A stretch of 64,000 nucleotides of DNA from Flavobacterium anseongense (GCF_021608185.1 NZ_JAKIHN010000004.1:62001-126000); one strand, 5' to 3'; positions 49,359 to 59,891 are shown, numbered from the stretch's first letter. The notes: generated from the sequence alone by a model not told the origin. Numbers and translations are program-made.

Positions 49359-52300
49359 CTATTTGTTTATTTTTTCTTCCAACGCTTTTAGTCGTTCTTC
49401 CAGTGATTGGATTTTGGCTTCTTGTGTTTCAATCAGCTTTTGTTGCTCCTGAATGGCTTTGGTCATTGGTGCTATTAAATCATTGTAGCGAAGTCCATAA
49501 AACCCATTATCATCTATGGTCAAAATTCCGGTATTTTTCGCTCCAGATAAGGCCAACGCTTGTTCTACTTCCTGCGCAATAAAACCATATTCCAGTTTTT
49601 TCATCTTATCATGCGTACGGAAATAAGAAACCGGATTCAATTTTTTAATAAAATCCAAACCCAAATCAGACGGAACTATATCGCTCTTCCAGCGTCTGTC
49701 TGATGTAACGGTTAGCGCCACTTGACAGCCCAAGTATCCTATAAAAATATTGCCCAAACGAATTTGATCATTGCCGGCCGCATTGGGTACAACCGCATTA
49801 TCACCCAGACCAAGGTTGTTAGAGCCCGTAGTAACATTGTTCAAAGCACCTTTTCCAACGGCTGTATTGTAACTTCCGGTACTATTGTAAAGCGCATTAA
49901 TTCCAACTGCCGTATTTTCCCAGCCGGCACTGTTGTTATATAAAGCGCTAATGCCAATAGCAGTATTGCTAAATCCGGTAGTATTGTTATAAAGTGAACT
50001 GTGACCATTTGCTACATTGTAATAACCGGTGGTATTTTTATAAAGTGCATTAACTCCTGTGGCAGTGTTGTAATAGCCAGTAGTGTTGCCGAATAAGGAA
50101 TTCACTCCGTTAGCAGTATTTTGTTCCCCTGTTGAATTGGTAATTAAAGCATTGACGCCAATGGCAGTATTATAACTTGCGGTTGAGTTACTTTGAAGAG
50201 CATTGATTCCAACAGCTGTATTTAGAGTTCCTGTGCTATTGGCATACAATGCATAGTAGCCGTTAGCCGTATTAAAGGATGCAGTAGAGCTATAAGCTAA
50301 TGCAAAAGCGCCAGTAGCTGTATTTTGGATACCTGTTGAATTGGAAGATAAAGAATTGAACCCAATGGCAGTGTTGTAGCTGGCAGTTGTATTAGATTTA
50401 AGAACGTTGGTTCCAAAAGCCGTATTATGTGTTCCGGAACTATTACTTTGCAAGGCACTAACTCCAAAAGCACTGTTATTAGTGCCTGAGGAGATTGCGA
50501 GGGCAGCATTATTTCCAAAAGAGGTATTGCTGGTGCCAATTCTTCCTGAAACTACTCCTGATCTTTTAAAAAGTAAATCCACATCATCATTAGTGCCAAT
50601 AAAATGGATTCCGGCTGTAGTTCCTGAATTCCCCGTTAGACTCCACCAAGTAGTAGGAGGAGAAGCAGGGTTTTGCCATTGCGGACCATAACTAGACATG
50701 GTCAGAACTTGTCCGCCCATTCCTCCGCCAATTGGTAAAATATTTCCATCTTCATCTCCCATCAAAGCATAGGAAAATAAGGGTCCTGCGGCCAATGCAC
50801 TCGAACGGATAGTTCCCGCTACATGTAAACGTTCTTGGGGATCAGTTGTTCCAATTCCAACCTTTGCCGTATTACTGGCAGTATTAATTCCGGCAATACT
50901 TCCCAAAATTAATGTGTTATCGTATTGAGCTACCGAAAAAGCTCCAATCGCCGAGGCATTATTAATATTATCCGAAACGGTAGCATAATACCCTAATGCA
51001 GTGTTGTAATTGCCTGTGTAGTTCCCTGCTAAAGTTTGATAACCAACAGCTGTGTTATGACTACCATTGGTAATGTGTTGAGCAGCATTGTAGCCATTTA
51101 CAGTATTTCCGAAACCGTTATCACAATCTCTAAGCGCATTGTAACCTGTCGCCGTATTTTCATAGCCTGTGGAATTGCTGTATAACGACCTAAAACCTAA
51201 AGCAGTGTTACGGGACCCGAACGTGTTGGTGTATAATGATTCTTTTCCAACCGCAGTATTTTGGCTGCCTTCAGTGTTCGATGACAAGGAATAAACTCCT
51301 AATCCTGTATTGTTATCTCCAAATGTATTATTTTGTAATGCAGAAGCACCAAGTGCGGTATTGAATTCTCCATTATAACTGTATTGTAACGTATTATAGC
51401 CAATTGCAGTATTTCCCCAACCATAATTTTCAGCAAATGAGTTTATTCCAAAGGAAGTATTGTTGTATCCAATTTGTCCCGAAAAGACATTGTTTCGTTT
51501 AAAAATGACATTGTTGTTGTCTGTGGTTCCAATAAAATTGGTTGAAGGGTTTGTTCCGGAATTTCCTGATAAACCCCACCCGCTATTTCCCGCTGGATTT
51601 TGCCATGAGGCTTTACCATTGGCATCAGAGGTAAGGACTTTTCCGTTCCCCTGATTGCCGTCAACCATACGGATATTGCCTACCACATGCAATTTATCGA
51701 GTGGGGTTGTAGTTCCTATTCCAACATTAATATCGCTGGTCGCACCATTCACACCATTGATACTGCCCAAAACCATTGAATTACTCGCTCCGACAGATGC
51801 TCTGGAACCTATGGCAGTTGCATTGGTATATGTAGTACCTGAAATATCAGCAAATGAACCAACAGCAGTATTGTCGGTGCCACCACCATTGCTGTATAAT
51901 GATCGATATCCAACTGCTGTATTGTAACCTCCGTCGTAATTATTAAATAAGGATTCGTTGCCTAGACTCACATTGCCATCGCCTAAAGTATTGTTTTTAG
52001 CAGCATTGTATCCGAAAGCTGTGTTGAAAATGCCATCATAATTGGAGTACAATGAATAACTGCCTACAGCACTATTTTCATTTCCAAAGTAATTTGAATT
52101 CAAGGAATATTTACCGATCCCGATATTGGAATTTCCTGAATAATTTTGAATCAATGAATTGTATCCAATGGCAATATTGCTGTTTCCGGAATTATTACTA
52201 TATAAAGCTCCTACTCCAAAAGCACAATTTTCGGTGCCTGAGGTTGGTGATTGCAATGAATTTTGTCCAAATGAAGTATTGGACTCGTCAATAATGCCGG

Positions 52301-52700
52301 AAATGTTTAGATTTCGTTTAAAGATAACATCTGCAGCATCACGTGTACCAATGAAGTCATTTAAAGGATTTGTGTTGGTATTTCCCGAAAGCTTCCAACT
52401 CTTATCACCGTCAACCCTTTGCCATGAATTACTAGGGGCTTCCCAAAAATAGAATCCGGGTTCATACGTCCCGTACTGCACTGTTAAATAAACGAGCATG
52501 CTGTTTTGAGCTGCAGTAGGTGAACTCAAAGGGAACGCAGAAACTCTGGGAATTAGCAACCCTTCATTGTTGAAAGGATAAGTAAGATTCATGGAGCTGA
52601 TATCGAGAGTAGCTTCGGGTGTTGTGGTTCCAATGCCCACCTGGGCTTGTGAGGTATTGAGGCAAACAAGAGTTGAAAAAAGGATGTAGAGGTTTTTCAT
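49359..52700 (-). CDS. Repeat-rich surface protein with C-terminal S74 intramolecular chaperone
   Basis: This 1113-aa secreted protein has a signal peptide (about 1-19, ending SQAQ). Three modules each open with W-(x)LSGN-xxxxP-xx-FIGT-xDxxx-xIFKR-N and continue with a NTSFG-NS phrase, followed by an array of about 17-residue units of form NTAxGxxALxxNxTGxx, the YadA/Hep_Hag head pattern. The last array has about 14 units. The C-terminus (about 1010-1113) is an S74-type chaperone domain: TSDRRWKSDIVPSDLGLDFIKKLNPV, GFIAQEVEQA, LRYNDLIAPMTKAIQEQQ, then a coiled coil. Such domains trimerise and self-cleave in phage tail spikes. It may form a trimeric surface fibre. Confidence 0.88.
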   Translation of the reverse strand: MKNLYILFSTLVCLNTSQAQVGIGTTTPEATLDISSMNLTYPFNNEGLLIPRVSAFPLSSPTAAQNSMLVYLTVQYGTYEPGFYFWEAPSNSWQRVDGDKSWKLSGNTNTNPLNDFIGTRDAADVIFKRNLNISGIIDESNTSFGQNSLQSPTSGTENCAFGVGALYSNNSGNSNIAIGYNSLIQNYSGNSNIGIGKYSLNSNYFGNENSAVGSYSLYSNYDGIFNTAFGYNAAKNNTLGDGNVSLGNESLFNNYDGGYNTAVGYRSLYSNGGGTDNTAVGSFADISGTTYTNATAIGSRASVGASNSMVLGSINGVNGATSDINVGIGTTTPLDKLHVVGNIRMVDGNQGNGKVLTSDANGKASWQNPAGNSGWGLSGNSGTNPSTNFIGTTDNNNVIFKRNNVFSGQIGYNNTSFGINSFAENYGWGNTAIGYNTLQYSYNGEFNTALGASALQNNTFGDNNTGLGVYSLSSNTEGSQNTAVGKESLYTNTFGSRNTALGFRSLYSNSTGYENTATGYNALRDCDNGFGNTVNGYNAAQHITNGSHNTAVGYQTLAGNYTGNYNTALGYYATVSDNINNASAIGAFSVAQYDNTLILGSIAGINTASNTAKVGIGTTDPQERLHVAGTIRSSALAAGPLFSYALMGDEDGNILPIGGGMGGQVLTMSSYGPQWQNPASPPTTWWSLTGNSGTTAGIHFIGTNDDVDLLFKRSGVVSGRIGTSNTSFGNNAALAISSGTNNSAFGVSALQSNSSGTHNTAFGTNVLKSNTTASYNTAIGFNSLSSNSTGIQNTATGAFALAYSSTASFNTANGYYALYANSTGTLNTAVGINALQSNSTASYNTAIGVNALITNSTGEQNTANGVNSLFGNTTGYYNTATGVNALYKNTTGYYNVANGHSSLYNNTTGFSNTAIGISALYNNSAGWENTAVGINALYNSTGSYNTAVGKGALNNVTTGSNNLGLGDNAVVPNAAGNDQIRLGNIFIGYLGCQVALTVTSDRRWKSDIVPSDLGLDFIKKLNPVSYFRTHDKMKKLEYGFIAQEVEQALALSGAKNTGILTIDDNGFYGLRYNDLIAPMTKAIQEQQKLIETQEAKIQSLEERLKALEEKINK

Positions 52701-52761
52701 AACTACCGTGGTAAAGTATTATGTACCCAACGAAGTTATGGTATTAAGTAAAACTGTTCAA

Positions 52762-55752
52762 TCAACCTTTCGGTTGATTTTTATATGGGATTTTGAATAG
52801 GATAGTGGTGCCATTGTCATTGACAATAGTAAATTGGGCATTGATTTTTTCCATTCGTTTGTGGATGTTATTTAAACCGTTTCCGCCAATGTGCTTTTCT
52901 GAATTGACTGTCATTCCCTTTCCGTCATCTTGAATGGTAATGTCAATAGTTGCTTTCTTTTTAATTATTATAGTAACATTTTTGGCCTCAGCATGTTTGA
53001 CTATATTGTGCAGGCATTCTTTAATAGCTAGGAAAATATTGCGTCTGACTTCACCAATAATTTCGAAGTTCATTTCCTCTTCAGGATAATCAAAACTAAT
53101 ATTCAAATGATTATTTTGACAATACTCCTGAGCATATAATTTGATATACGACAGCAATTCTTCACAACTGTTATTCTCTTCTTTCATCGCCCAAATGATT
53201 TCACTCATGCTTTCCACCAATTCGGTTGATGTACTTTTGATATTGGACAATAATGCTGCGTTATTCTCTTTTTGTAAAGCCATTTGACTTAAGTAGGTGA
53301 TTTTAGTCAATCCGCTGCCTAAATCATCGTGCATATCAGCAGCAATTCGGTTGCGCTCTTCTTCAACGGCTTTTTGCTTTTCCAGTTTCTTTTTAAAATT
53401 ATAGTAAATGACAGCCCAAATGAGAAAGGCAACTAAGACAAAAGCCAACAACATAAACCACCAGGTTTCATACCAGTAATGGGCTATGCTGAACGAATAA
53501 GGGTGGGCTAAATAAACCCAATCCCTACTGCCTTTGGTTCTGACACGGGCATTAAAACTATAATTACCGGCTTTGAGTTTCTGAAACGAAACGGTTCGAT
53601 TTGATTCTAAATCAATCCATTGATCACTTAAACCTTTTAGTTGATAACTGTATTCCAGATTTTTGCCGGTTTCTATATCTACAGCCACCAAACGGAATTC
53701 CAGACTGTTTTCATTGGGTTTAAATTCTGTTTTGTGTTTTGAAATGTCAGTTTGCTTCTGATTTACTTTTAAGTATTCTAAATAGACTTTGGTCAAAACT
53801 TTTTTGCCTTGCAGTACTTGATCCGGATTAAAATAATAAAGTTTTTGAAGCGCACCAATCCACATAGTGTTTCGACTTTCATCCATTTCCAGCACATTAT
53901 AATGCTCAGGAATATCAGTAAATCCATCCCAAATATCCATTGGATAAAAGGTGTCGGTTTTTGTATCAAGACAACCGACCCCTTTACTCGAAATCAACCA
54001 AAGTCTTTCCTTGTTGTCAAACTCAATATCCGAGATGTAATTGGTGTTTAATCCACGCGCCATATCATAACTTTTGATGGTGTTGGTTTGTGGATTAAAT
54101 TTGATGATTCCACCGCCTTCAAAAGATATCCAGATGGCATTTTGCTTGTCTATTTTTAATCCGGTGATTCCGCCAAAATAATGGTTTTTGGTTTCATTAA
54201 AATCATTGAAATTAATTTCCTTAAACTGCTGTGTTTTGTAATTCCATTGCAATAACAAATTAGAACGATTTACAGCAAACCAAAGATTTTTATCAGCATC
54301 TTCACATACGTTTGAATAATAGGAAGATGAAAATAAAGGTTTGCCATTTTTGTCTTTATAATAGGAAATTAGTTTTCCGGTAGCTGCTTCCTTTCTGACA
54401 AACCCTCCACCGGCATTGCCGCTATACCAAAAATCACCGTTGGAATGTTTGTAGACAAGGGTAATAATATCGGTTAAGGGATATTTCTCTTTTAAAAAAT
54501 TAGTTTTTGAAAATTTACCTTTTGCTGGGTCATAGGATTCAACTTCATTAGTTGGATTAGCTCCAGTAAAGTAAAGAATATCGTCATAATTGCTTATACC
54601 CCAAATTCGTGTTTCAGTTTTTAAAACATCCGCTTTTTTCTGTTCAGGTGTTACTTTATAGACATTGTCTAAATAGCTCCCAACATACATCATGTTATCA
54701 CAAAAAGCAATCGAATTGATTACAACTTCATTTTTGCTGACAATTGGGATAGATCCAATTTTGAGATTCAGCTTGTTTTTATAAACACTGATTCCCTGGC
54801 TGGTTCCAATCCACATATTATTGTTTTTATCTAGAAGAAATGCAGAAATAGCATCGCTTTTAACGGACAAATCATTTTCATCACGGTGTTCAATGATTTG
54901 AACTTTATTGTTTTTAATCCGATTTATTCCTTTATGTGTTCCAATCCAAAGGGCATTTTCTTTATCCTTTGCAAAGGCAATAAAATTGGTGGATGACAGT
55001 TCATTAGCTCCAATTTGATAATTTTTAATCAATTGACCTTCAAAATCAAAGACATACAATCCACTGAAATAGTCTCCTATATAAATTTTTTGTTCTTTTT
55101 CATCGATAAATTTTAATTCAAATTGCGCGAAGTTGCCTTTTTGAAATTTGTGCATATCAAGAGGAAAAGGGGTAAGCTTTTTGGCAGCTAAATCATATTG
55201 ATAATAGTCAAAACAATTCCCAACAAGAAAGGTATTTTGAGATAATTTTCTAATAAATAAGAAGCTGTAAATTTTACCTTTAGGTTTAATTTTGCCAACA
55301 ATGTTGAATTGGTTGTCAATGAGGATGAAATGGTCTGAGGCATTTAGTGCAAAGAGATTCCGGTTCAGTTGTGTAATTTCAAGGATTTGCTGATTTTTAA
55401 ATTGGGGTATGATTTTCAGTGATTGACTGGCAGTATTTAAAAGAGCTAATCGGAAGTTGTAGAGAAGTAAAATTCTGTCGATTCCAAAATTCTGTAAGCT
55501 AGAATAACTTCCTGTATTTCCGCCATTGGGAGTAAAATAAAAATTGCGAAACTCAGCTCCGTCAAAACGACTCAATCCTTCTTTGGTTCCAATCCAGATA
55601 AAGCCTTTGTCATCTTCAATCATCGAATTGATATTATTATCACATAAGCCATCCTGAATATCATAGTTTTTGAATATAAATTCATTCGATTGTGCCTTTA
55701 CTGTTATAGTAATTCCAAAGAGTAGTAATATGAAGAATATTCTTTTTTGCAT
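52762..55752 (-). CDS. Propeller-containing sensor histidine kinase (Reg_prop/Y_Y_Y/HisKA_3)
   Basis: This 996-aa membrane protein (start at 55752, after the response regulator stop) has a signal peptide. It has two-component propeller repeats of IWIGTKEGLSRFDG type (NNMWIGTSQGISVYKNK and so on), then a Y_Y_Y-like beta domain (FNARVRTKGSRDWVYL). One membrane helix lies at about 750-775, followed by a HisKA_3 dimerisation domain with His808 in RIAADMHDDLGSGLT. The ATPase region (AIKECLHNIVKHAEAKN; GGNGLNNIHKRMEKI) closes the protein. The partner regulator precedes it in the operon. The propeller probably senses an extracellular or periplasmic signal, as in hybrid two-component systems of Bacteroidetes. 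Confidence 0.9.
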   Translation of the reverse strand: MQKRIFFILLLFGITITVKAQSNEFIFKNYDIQDGLCDNNINSMIEDDKGFIWIGTKEGLSRFDGAEFRNFYFTPNGGNTGSYSSLQNFGIDRILLLYNFRLALLNTASQSLKIIPQFKNQQILEITQLNRNLFALNASDHFILIDNQFNIVGKIKPKGKIYSFLFIRKLSQNTFLVGNCFDYYQYDLAAKKLTPFPLDMHKFQKGNFAQFELKFIDEKEQKIYIGDYFSGLYVFDFEGQLIKNYQIGANELSSTNFIAFAKDKENALWIGTHKGINRIKNNKVQIIEHRDENDLSVKSDAISAFLLDKNNNMWIGTSQGISVYKNKLNLKIGSIPIVSKNEVVINSIAFCDNMMYVGSYLDNVYKVTPEQKKADVLKTETRIWGISNYDDILYFTGANPTNEVESYDPAKGKFSKTNFLKEKYPLTDIITLVYKHSNGDFWYSGNAGGGFVRKEAATGKLISYYKDKNGKPLFSSSYYSNVCEDADKNLWFAVNRSNLLLQWNYKTQQFKEINFNDFNETKNHYFGGITGLKIDKQNAIWISFEGGGIIKFNPQTNTIKSYDMARGLNTNYISDIEFDNKERLWLISSKGVGCLDTKTDTFYPMDIWDGFTDIPEHYNVLEMDESRNTMWIGALQKLYYFNPDQVLQGKKVLTKVYLEYLKVNQKQTDISKHKTEFKPNENSLEFRLVAVDIETGKNLEYSYQLKGLSDQWIDLESNRTVSFQKLKAGNYSFNARVRTKGSRDWVYLAHPYSFSIAHYWYETWWFMLLAFVLVAFLIWAVIYYNFKKKLEKQKAVEEERNRIAADMHDDLGSGLTKITYLSQMALQKENNAALLSNIKSTSTELVESMSEIIWAMKEENNSCEELLSYIKLYAQEYCQNNHLNISFDYPEEEMNFEIIGEVRRNIFLAIKECLHNIVKHAEAKNVTIIIKKKATIDITIQDDGKGMTVNSEKHIGGNGLNNIHKRMEKINAQFTIVNDNGTTILFKIPYKNQPKG

Positions 55753-55753
55753 T

Positions 55754-56368
55754 TTAGCGACCATACATTTTGTTGATGGCTTCGGTTTTGTTTTGCACCT
55801 GAAGTTTTTGGTAAATATGGTTTAAATGCCTTTTAACTGTGCTCAGTGTTATATTGAGTTTATCGGCAATTTCCTTATACAAATAGCCTTTGCTTAATAA
55901 CTCTAATACTTCCTGTTCGCGTTTTGAAATCAAATCATTCGTTGTGTTTTTTATGTTGAATGAAGAAAGTACTTTTCGGGCAATTTTGGGCGACATCGGA
56001 CTTCCGCCTTCGTGTAATTCAATTAATGATTCAATGATTTTTTCGGGTGAAGTGTTCTTTAAGATATAACCATTTGCTCCGGCTTTTAAGGCTTCAAAAA
56101 CCTGATCATTATCTTCGTAAATCGTAAACATAATGAACTGCATTTCTTCCTGCTGCGATTTGACCTGTATGATGCAGTCAATCCCGCTTTTTTGAGGCAA
56201 ATTAATATCGGTGATTACAACATCGGGTTGCAGTTGCGGAAGTTCAATAATGGCATCTTCAGCGTTGTCAAAACACTTGAGCAGCGAAAAACGATTGTCA
56301 CTTTCAATAATGCTTTGCAATCCGTGTTGAATTTCTTTTATGTCTTCGATGATGCAAACGGTAATCAT
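55754..56368 (-). CDS. NarL/LuxR-type response regulator
   Basis: This 204-aa regulator has a receiver domain (1-120) with acidic residues ED (8-9), phosphoacceptor Asp54 in ITDINLP and conserved Lys in ILKN. A C-terminal LuxR helix-turn-helix follows (about 142-200): LISKREQEVLELLSKGYLYKEIADKLNITLSTVKRHLNHIYQKL. It pairs with the kinase directly downstream. Its likely targets are unknown; the S74 surface-protein gene immediately downstream of the kinase on the same strand is a candidate by position only. Confidence 0.93.
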   Translation of the reverse strand: MITVCIIEDIKEIQHGLQSIIESDNRFSLLKCFDNAEDAIIELPQLQPDVVITDINLPQKSGIDCIIQVKSQQEEMQFIMFTIYEDNDQVFEALKAGANGYILKNTSPEKIIESLIELHEGGSPMSPKIARKVLSSFNIKNTTNDLISKREQEVLELLSKGYLYKEIADKLNITLSTVKRHLNHIYQKLQVQNKTEAINKMYGR

Positions 56369-56545
56369 AGAAATGATATTGATAACACAAATTAAACTAT
56401 CTTTTTTGGCTTCTACAATGGTACTTATGGTTGATTTCTTCCTAAAATATCAATAAAAATACTGATTTTTTTTATGGCTTTAATAAAACTGAAATTTATA
56501 TGATTAATCAATTGTTAAACCCTAAATACAATCAACATTTTTGCC

Positions 56546-56553
56546 TACTTTTG
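56546..56553 (+). promoter_or_regulatory. -7 promoter element of the ccsBA gene
   Basis: TACTTTTG matches the consensus and lies 33 bases before the ATG at 56587. Confidence 0.55.
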
Positions 56554-56586
56554 TATCACTTTTTTTAAAAATATTATTCCAATTCT

Positions 56587-59500
56587 ATGGAAAAGAAAAT
56601 ATACTCGATTTTATTCTCTACACGTTTAATGGCTTTTTTGTTTCTTGGTTTTGCTGTCGCGATGGCTGCCGGAACATTCATAGAAAGTAAATACAATACC
56701 GACACAGCACGAATTTGGGTTTATAACGCCTGGTGGTTCGAAGCTATTATGTTGTTTTTTGTGATTAATTTTATTGGAAATATCAAACGTTACCAATTGT
56801 ACAAAAAAGAAAAATGGGCCACTTTATTACTGCATTTGTCTTTTATTTTTATTATTTCAGGTGCTTTTATTACCCGATATATCAGCTTTGAAGGAATGAT
56901 GCCAATCCGTGAAGGCGCAGCTTCCAACCAGTTTTATTCAGATAAAAATTATTTGACTGTTTATGTGGATGGTATCTACGAAGGGAAAATGATGCGTCGC
57001 ATTTTTGAAAAACCATTGTTGCTTTCACCGGTTGCGAATAATCATTTTTCTATTGATGATAATTTTGCTCAAATTCCGTTTGAAGTCGAATATAAAAACT
57101 TTGTGCTCGATGCCAAAGAAACTGTCAAAGAATCAGCAACTGGCGATATTTATCTGAGGTTAGTAGAATCGGGCGGAGGAACGCGTCACGAACACATGCT
57201 GAAGGAAGGCGAAATTCAGGATATTCACAATGTGCTTTTTGCGTTGAATAAGCCAACAAAAGGTGCGATTAATATTGATACAAAAACCAATACAATTTCG
57301 TCTCCGTTTGATGGTCAATTCATGCGAATGGCAGATAAATTACAGGGAAAAGTAACCAAAGATTCTGTTCAGCAGTTGATGTATCGTTCGTTATATAACG
57401 TTGGAGGCGCACAATTTGTTATTCCGGATCAACCAAAAAAAGGAATCAAAACCTATGAAGCCAGCGGAAATTTCAAAGCTAAAAACGGAGATGATGCACT
57501 TACATTACTGATAAAAACCGATGGTAAAGAACAAGAAGTTACGCTTGTAGGTTCAAAAGGAAAACAAGGCGAACCAAAGATTGTTAAACTCGGAAACCTT
57601 GAATTTACTTTGAGTTTTGGAAGTAAAGTTTATGAATTGCCATTCAAAATAAAACTCAATGATTTTATAGCCCAAAAATATCCCGGAACTGAGAAAAGCT
57701 ATTCGTCTTATGAAAGCAAAGTTACTGTTCTGGATTCTACCAAAACGTATGATGCCCGAATATATATGAATCATATTTTGGATCACAAAGGATATCGTTT
57801 CTTCCAGGCTTCGTTTGATCCTGACGAAAAAGGAACGGTACTTTCTGTAAATCATGATTTTTGGGGAACAACGATAACTTATATCGGTTATTTTATATTG
57901 TTCTTTTGTTTGATGGCCATATTATTTACCAAAAACACCCGTTTTGATGATTTGAAGCGAAAACTGGAAAATGTAAAAAAGAAGAAAGCCAAACTTTTAT
58001 CAGTACTAATTTTGCTGATTTCTTTTAATGGATTGGCTCAAAATCATGGTGCTCACAATGAGTTGCCTTCGTCAAAACAACTTGATTCTATATTGAATAA
58101 ATACAAAGTCTCCGAAAAGCATGCCGCTCAATTTGGACGATTGGTTATTCAGGATGACGGTGGAAGAATGAAACCCATCAATACCTTTTCTTCCGAATTG
58201 TTGCGAAAAGTAAGTCATAATAACAAGTATGGCGAAATGAATTCCGATCAGGCATTTATCTCGATGACACAGTTTCCGGCCGTTTGGTTTGAAGTTCCTT
58301 TAATTTATATTAAAAGCGGGAATGACAGTATCCGAAAAATTCTCGGAATTAAATCGGATGCAAAATATGCAACCTTCCGTTCTTGTTTTGATGAAAGAGG
58401 CAATTATAAATTATCACCTTATTTAGATGAAGCTTATAAAGCAGCAAATCCAAATCAGTTTGAAAAAGACTTTGTAGAGACAGATAAAAAAGTCAATTTG
58501 TTGAATGCAGCATTAAGCGGAAAAATATTGCGGATATTCCCAATACCAAAAGACACCAATAATAAATGGGTTTCGTTTTTAGAAGCCAGTCATCCGACAG
58601 GGACAGCTTTAGACACGATTAAAAATGCGTTGCCAATTTATCTTGATGCATTACTGAAAGCTGCACAGGATAACAATTATACGATGGCAAATACGTATTT
58701 GGTTGGCATGGAAAACTACCAAAAGAAATTTGGAAAAGCCGTTCGCCCATCGGACAAAAAGATAGAATATGAAATACTGTATAACAAATACGATGTACTG
58801 CAGAAATTACCTTATTGGTATCTGACAGCTGCAGCACTGATGTTTTTGTTTATTGTTATCAATATTTTTAAGGAAAGAAGAGTAACGAACATATTAATCA
58901 ACTGTGCTCATATTGCTATCGCATTGATGTTTACACTGCATACCACTGCCTTAATTTTCCGTTGGTATATTTCGGGACATGCACCGTGGAGTAATGCTTA
59001 TGAAGCTATTGTTTATGTTGCCTGGTCAACCATGTTCTTCGGATTGGCATTTGCATGGGAAAAGAGAAAACCAACTTTTTCAGGTAAATATATAGTGAAT
59101 ACACTTTTTGGAATTTACTATAAGAGCAATTCTAAACTTACCGTTGCTGCCTGTGCTTTTGTATCGGCAATGGTATTAACAGCAGCTTACGCGAATTGGA
59201 TTGACCCAGAGATTGCAAATCTGCAACCAGTGTTAAATTCCTATTGGCTGATGATACACGTAGCGGTTATTGTGGCAAGTTACGGACCATTTGCATTGGG
59301 AATGATATTAGGTTTTGTATCCTTGTTATTGATGCTTTTCACCACCGAAAAGAACAAAGCCAAAATGGAACTGAACATCAAAGAAATAACCATCATTAAT
59401 GAAATGGCGTTGACAGTTGGATTGGTAATGCTTTCAATAGGAAACTTTCTTGGCGGACAATGGGCGAATGAAAGTTGGGGAAGATATTGGGGTTGGGATC

Positions 59501-59787
59501 CAAAGGAGACTTGGGCTTTGATTAGTATTATGGTGTATGCTTTTGTAATTCATGCCCGATTTGTTCCGGCATTACGTAATAAATGGTTGTTTAACCTGAT
59601 GGCAATGTTTGCTTTCCTTTCGATATTATTTACGTATTATGGAGTGAATTTCCACTTGACAGGTTTACATTCTTATGCGAGTGGTGAAGCAAAATCATTA
59701 AGCTGGATTTGGTATTCTATTGGAACTATAAGTTTGATTGGAATAGTTACGTATCCTAAGTATCGTAAGTATTATAAGAGAAAATAG
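56587..59787 (+). CDS. ccsBA: Fused ResB-CcsA cytochrome c biogenesis protein
   Basis: This 1066-aa membrane protein attaches haem to apocytochromes c in system II. The N-terminal ResB-like part has helices at about 12-35, 47-67 and 80-95, a large periplasmic domain (about 100-420), and a helix near 430-450. A second periplasmic domain (about 480-740) leads to the CcsA part (about 745-1066). That part carries the haem-handling motif WGRYWGWDPKETWALIS (WGxxWxWDxKE) and conserved His in LHTTALIFRWYISGHAPWSNAYE. Fused CcsBA is usual in Bacteroidota and epsilonproteobacteria. It is a single gene with terminator. Confidence 0.94.
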   Translation: MEKKIYSILFSTRLMAFLFLGFAVAMAAGTFIESKYNTDTARIWVYNAWWFEAIMLFFVINFIGNIKRYQLYKKEKWATLLLHLSFIFIISGAFITRYISFEGMMPIREGAASNQFYSDKNYLTVYVDGIYEGKMMRRIFEKPLLLSPVANNHFSIDDNFAQIPFEVEYKNFVLDAKETVKESATGDIYLRLVESGGGTRHEHMLKEGEIQDIHNVLFALNKPTKGAINIDTKTNTISSPFDGQFMRMADKLQGKVTKDSVQQLMYRSLYNVGGAQFVIPDQPKKGIKTYEASGNFKAKNGDDALTLLIKTDGKEQEVTLVGSKGKQGEPKIVKLGNLEFTLSFGSKVYELPFKIKLNDFIAQKYPGTEKSYSSYESKVTVLDSTKTYDARIYMNHILDHKGYRFFQASFDPDEKGTVLSVNHDFWGTTITYIGYFILFFCLMAILFTKNTRFDDLKRKLENVKKKKAKLLSVLILLISFNGLAQNHGAHNELPSSKQLDSILNKYKVSEKHAAQFGRLVIQDDGGRMKPINTFSSELLRKVSHNNKYGEMNSDQAFISMTQFPAVWFEVPLIYIKSGNDSIRKILGIKSDAKYATFRSCFDERGNYKLSPYLDEAYKAANPNQFEKDFVETDKKVNLLNAALSGKILRIFPIPKDTNNKWVSFLEASHPTGTALDTIKNALPIYLDALLKAAQDNNYTMANTYLVGMENYQKKFGKAVRPSDKKIEYEILYNKYDVLQKLPYWYLTAAALMFLFIVINIFKERRVTNILINCAHIAIALMFTLHTTALIFRWYISGHAPWSNAYEAIVYVAWSTMFFGLAFAWEKRKPTFSGKYIVNTLFGIYYKSNSKLTVAACAFVSAMVLTAAYANWIDPEIANLQPVLNSYWLMIHVAVIVASYGPFALGMILGFVSLLLMLFTTEKNKAKMELNIKEITIINEMALTVGLVMLSIGNFLGGQWANESWGRYWGWDPKETWALISIMVYAFVIHARFVPALRNKWLFNLMAMFAFLSILFTYYGVNFHLTGLHSYASGEAKSLSWIWYSIGTISLIGIVTYPKYRKYYKRK

Positions 59788-59788
59788 T

Positions 59789-59811
59789 CCTTCGACAAGC
59801 TCAGGGTGACA
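59789..59811 (+). repeat. Dispersed CCTGAGCTTGTCGAAG repeat, copy 2 (reverse orientation)
   Basis: CCTTCGACAAGCTCAGG and flanking GTGACA occur immediately after the ccsBA stop, inverted relative to the copy at 14868-14889. Confidence 0.75.
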
Positions 59812-59834
59812 AAAGAAGAAAGAGAAAAGAAATA

Positions 59835-59865
59835 AAAAAGGTTCAACGCAAGTTGAACCTTTTTT
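59835..59865. terminator. Bidirectional terminator between ccsBA and anti-sigma genes
   Basis: Hairpin AAAAAGGTTCAAC-gcaa-GTTGAACCTTTTT, flanked by A- and T-runs, for the convergent genes. Confidence 0.9.
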
Positions 59866-59891
59866 GACTATTGTTTATTTGACATAGATTT

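Noticed and set aside
49700..52200. Tandem repeats that look like a CRISPR-type or satellite array
   Set aside because: The units are degenerate, 51 bases long, in one open reading frame without spacers, and encode NTAxG surface repeats; no cas gene is near.
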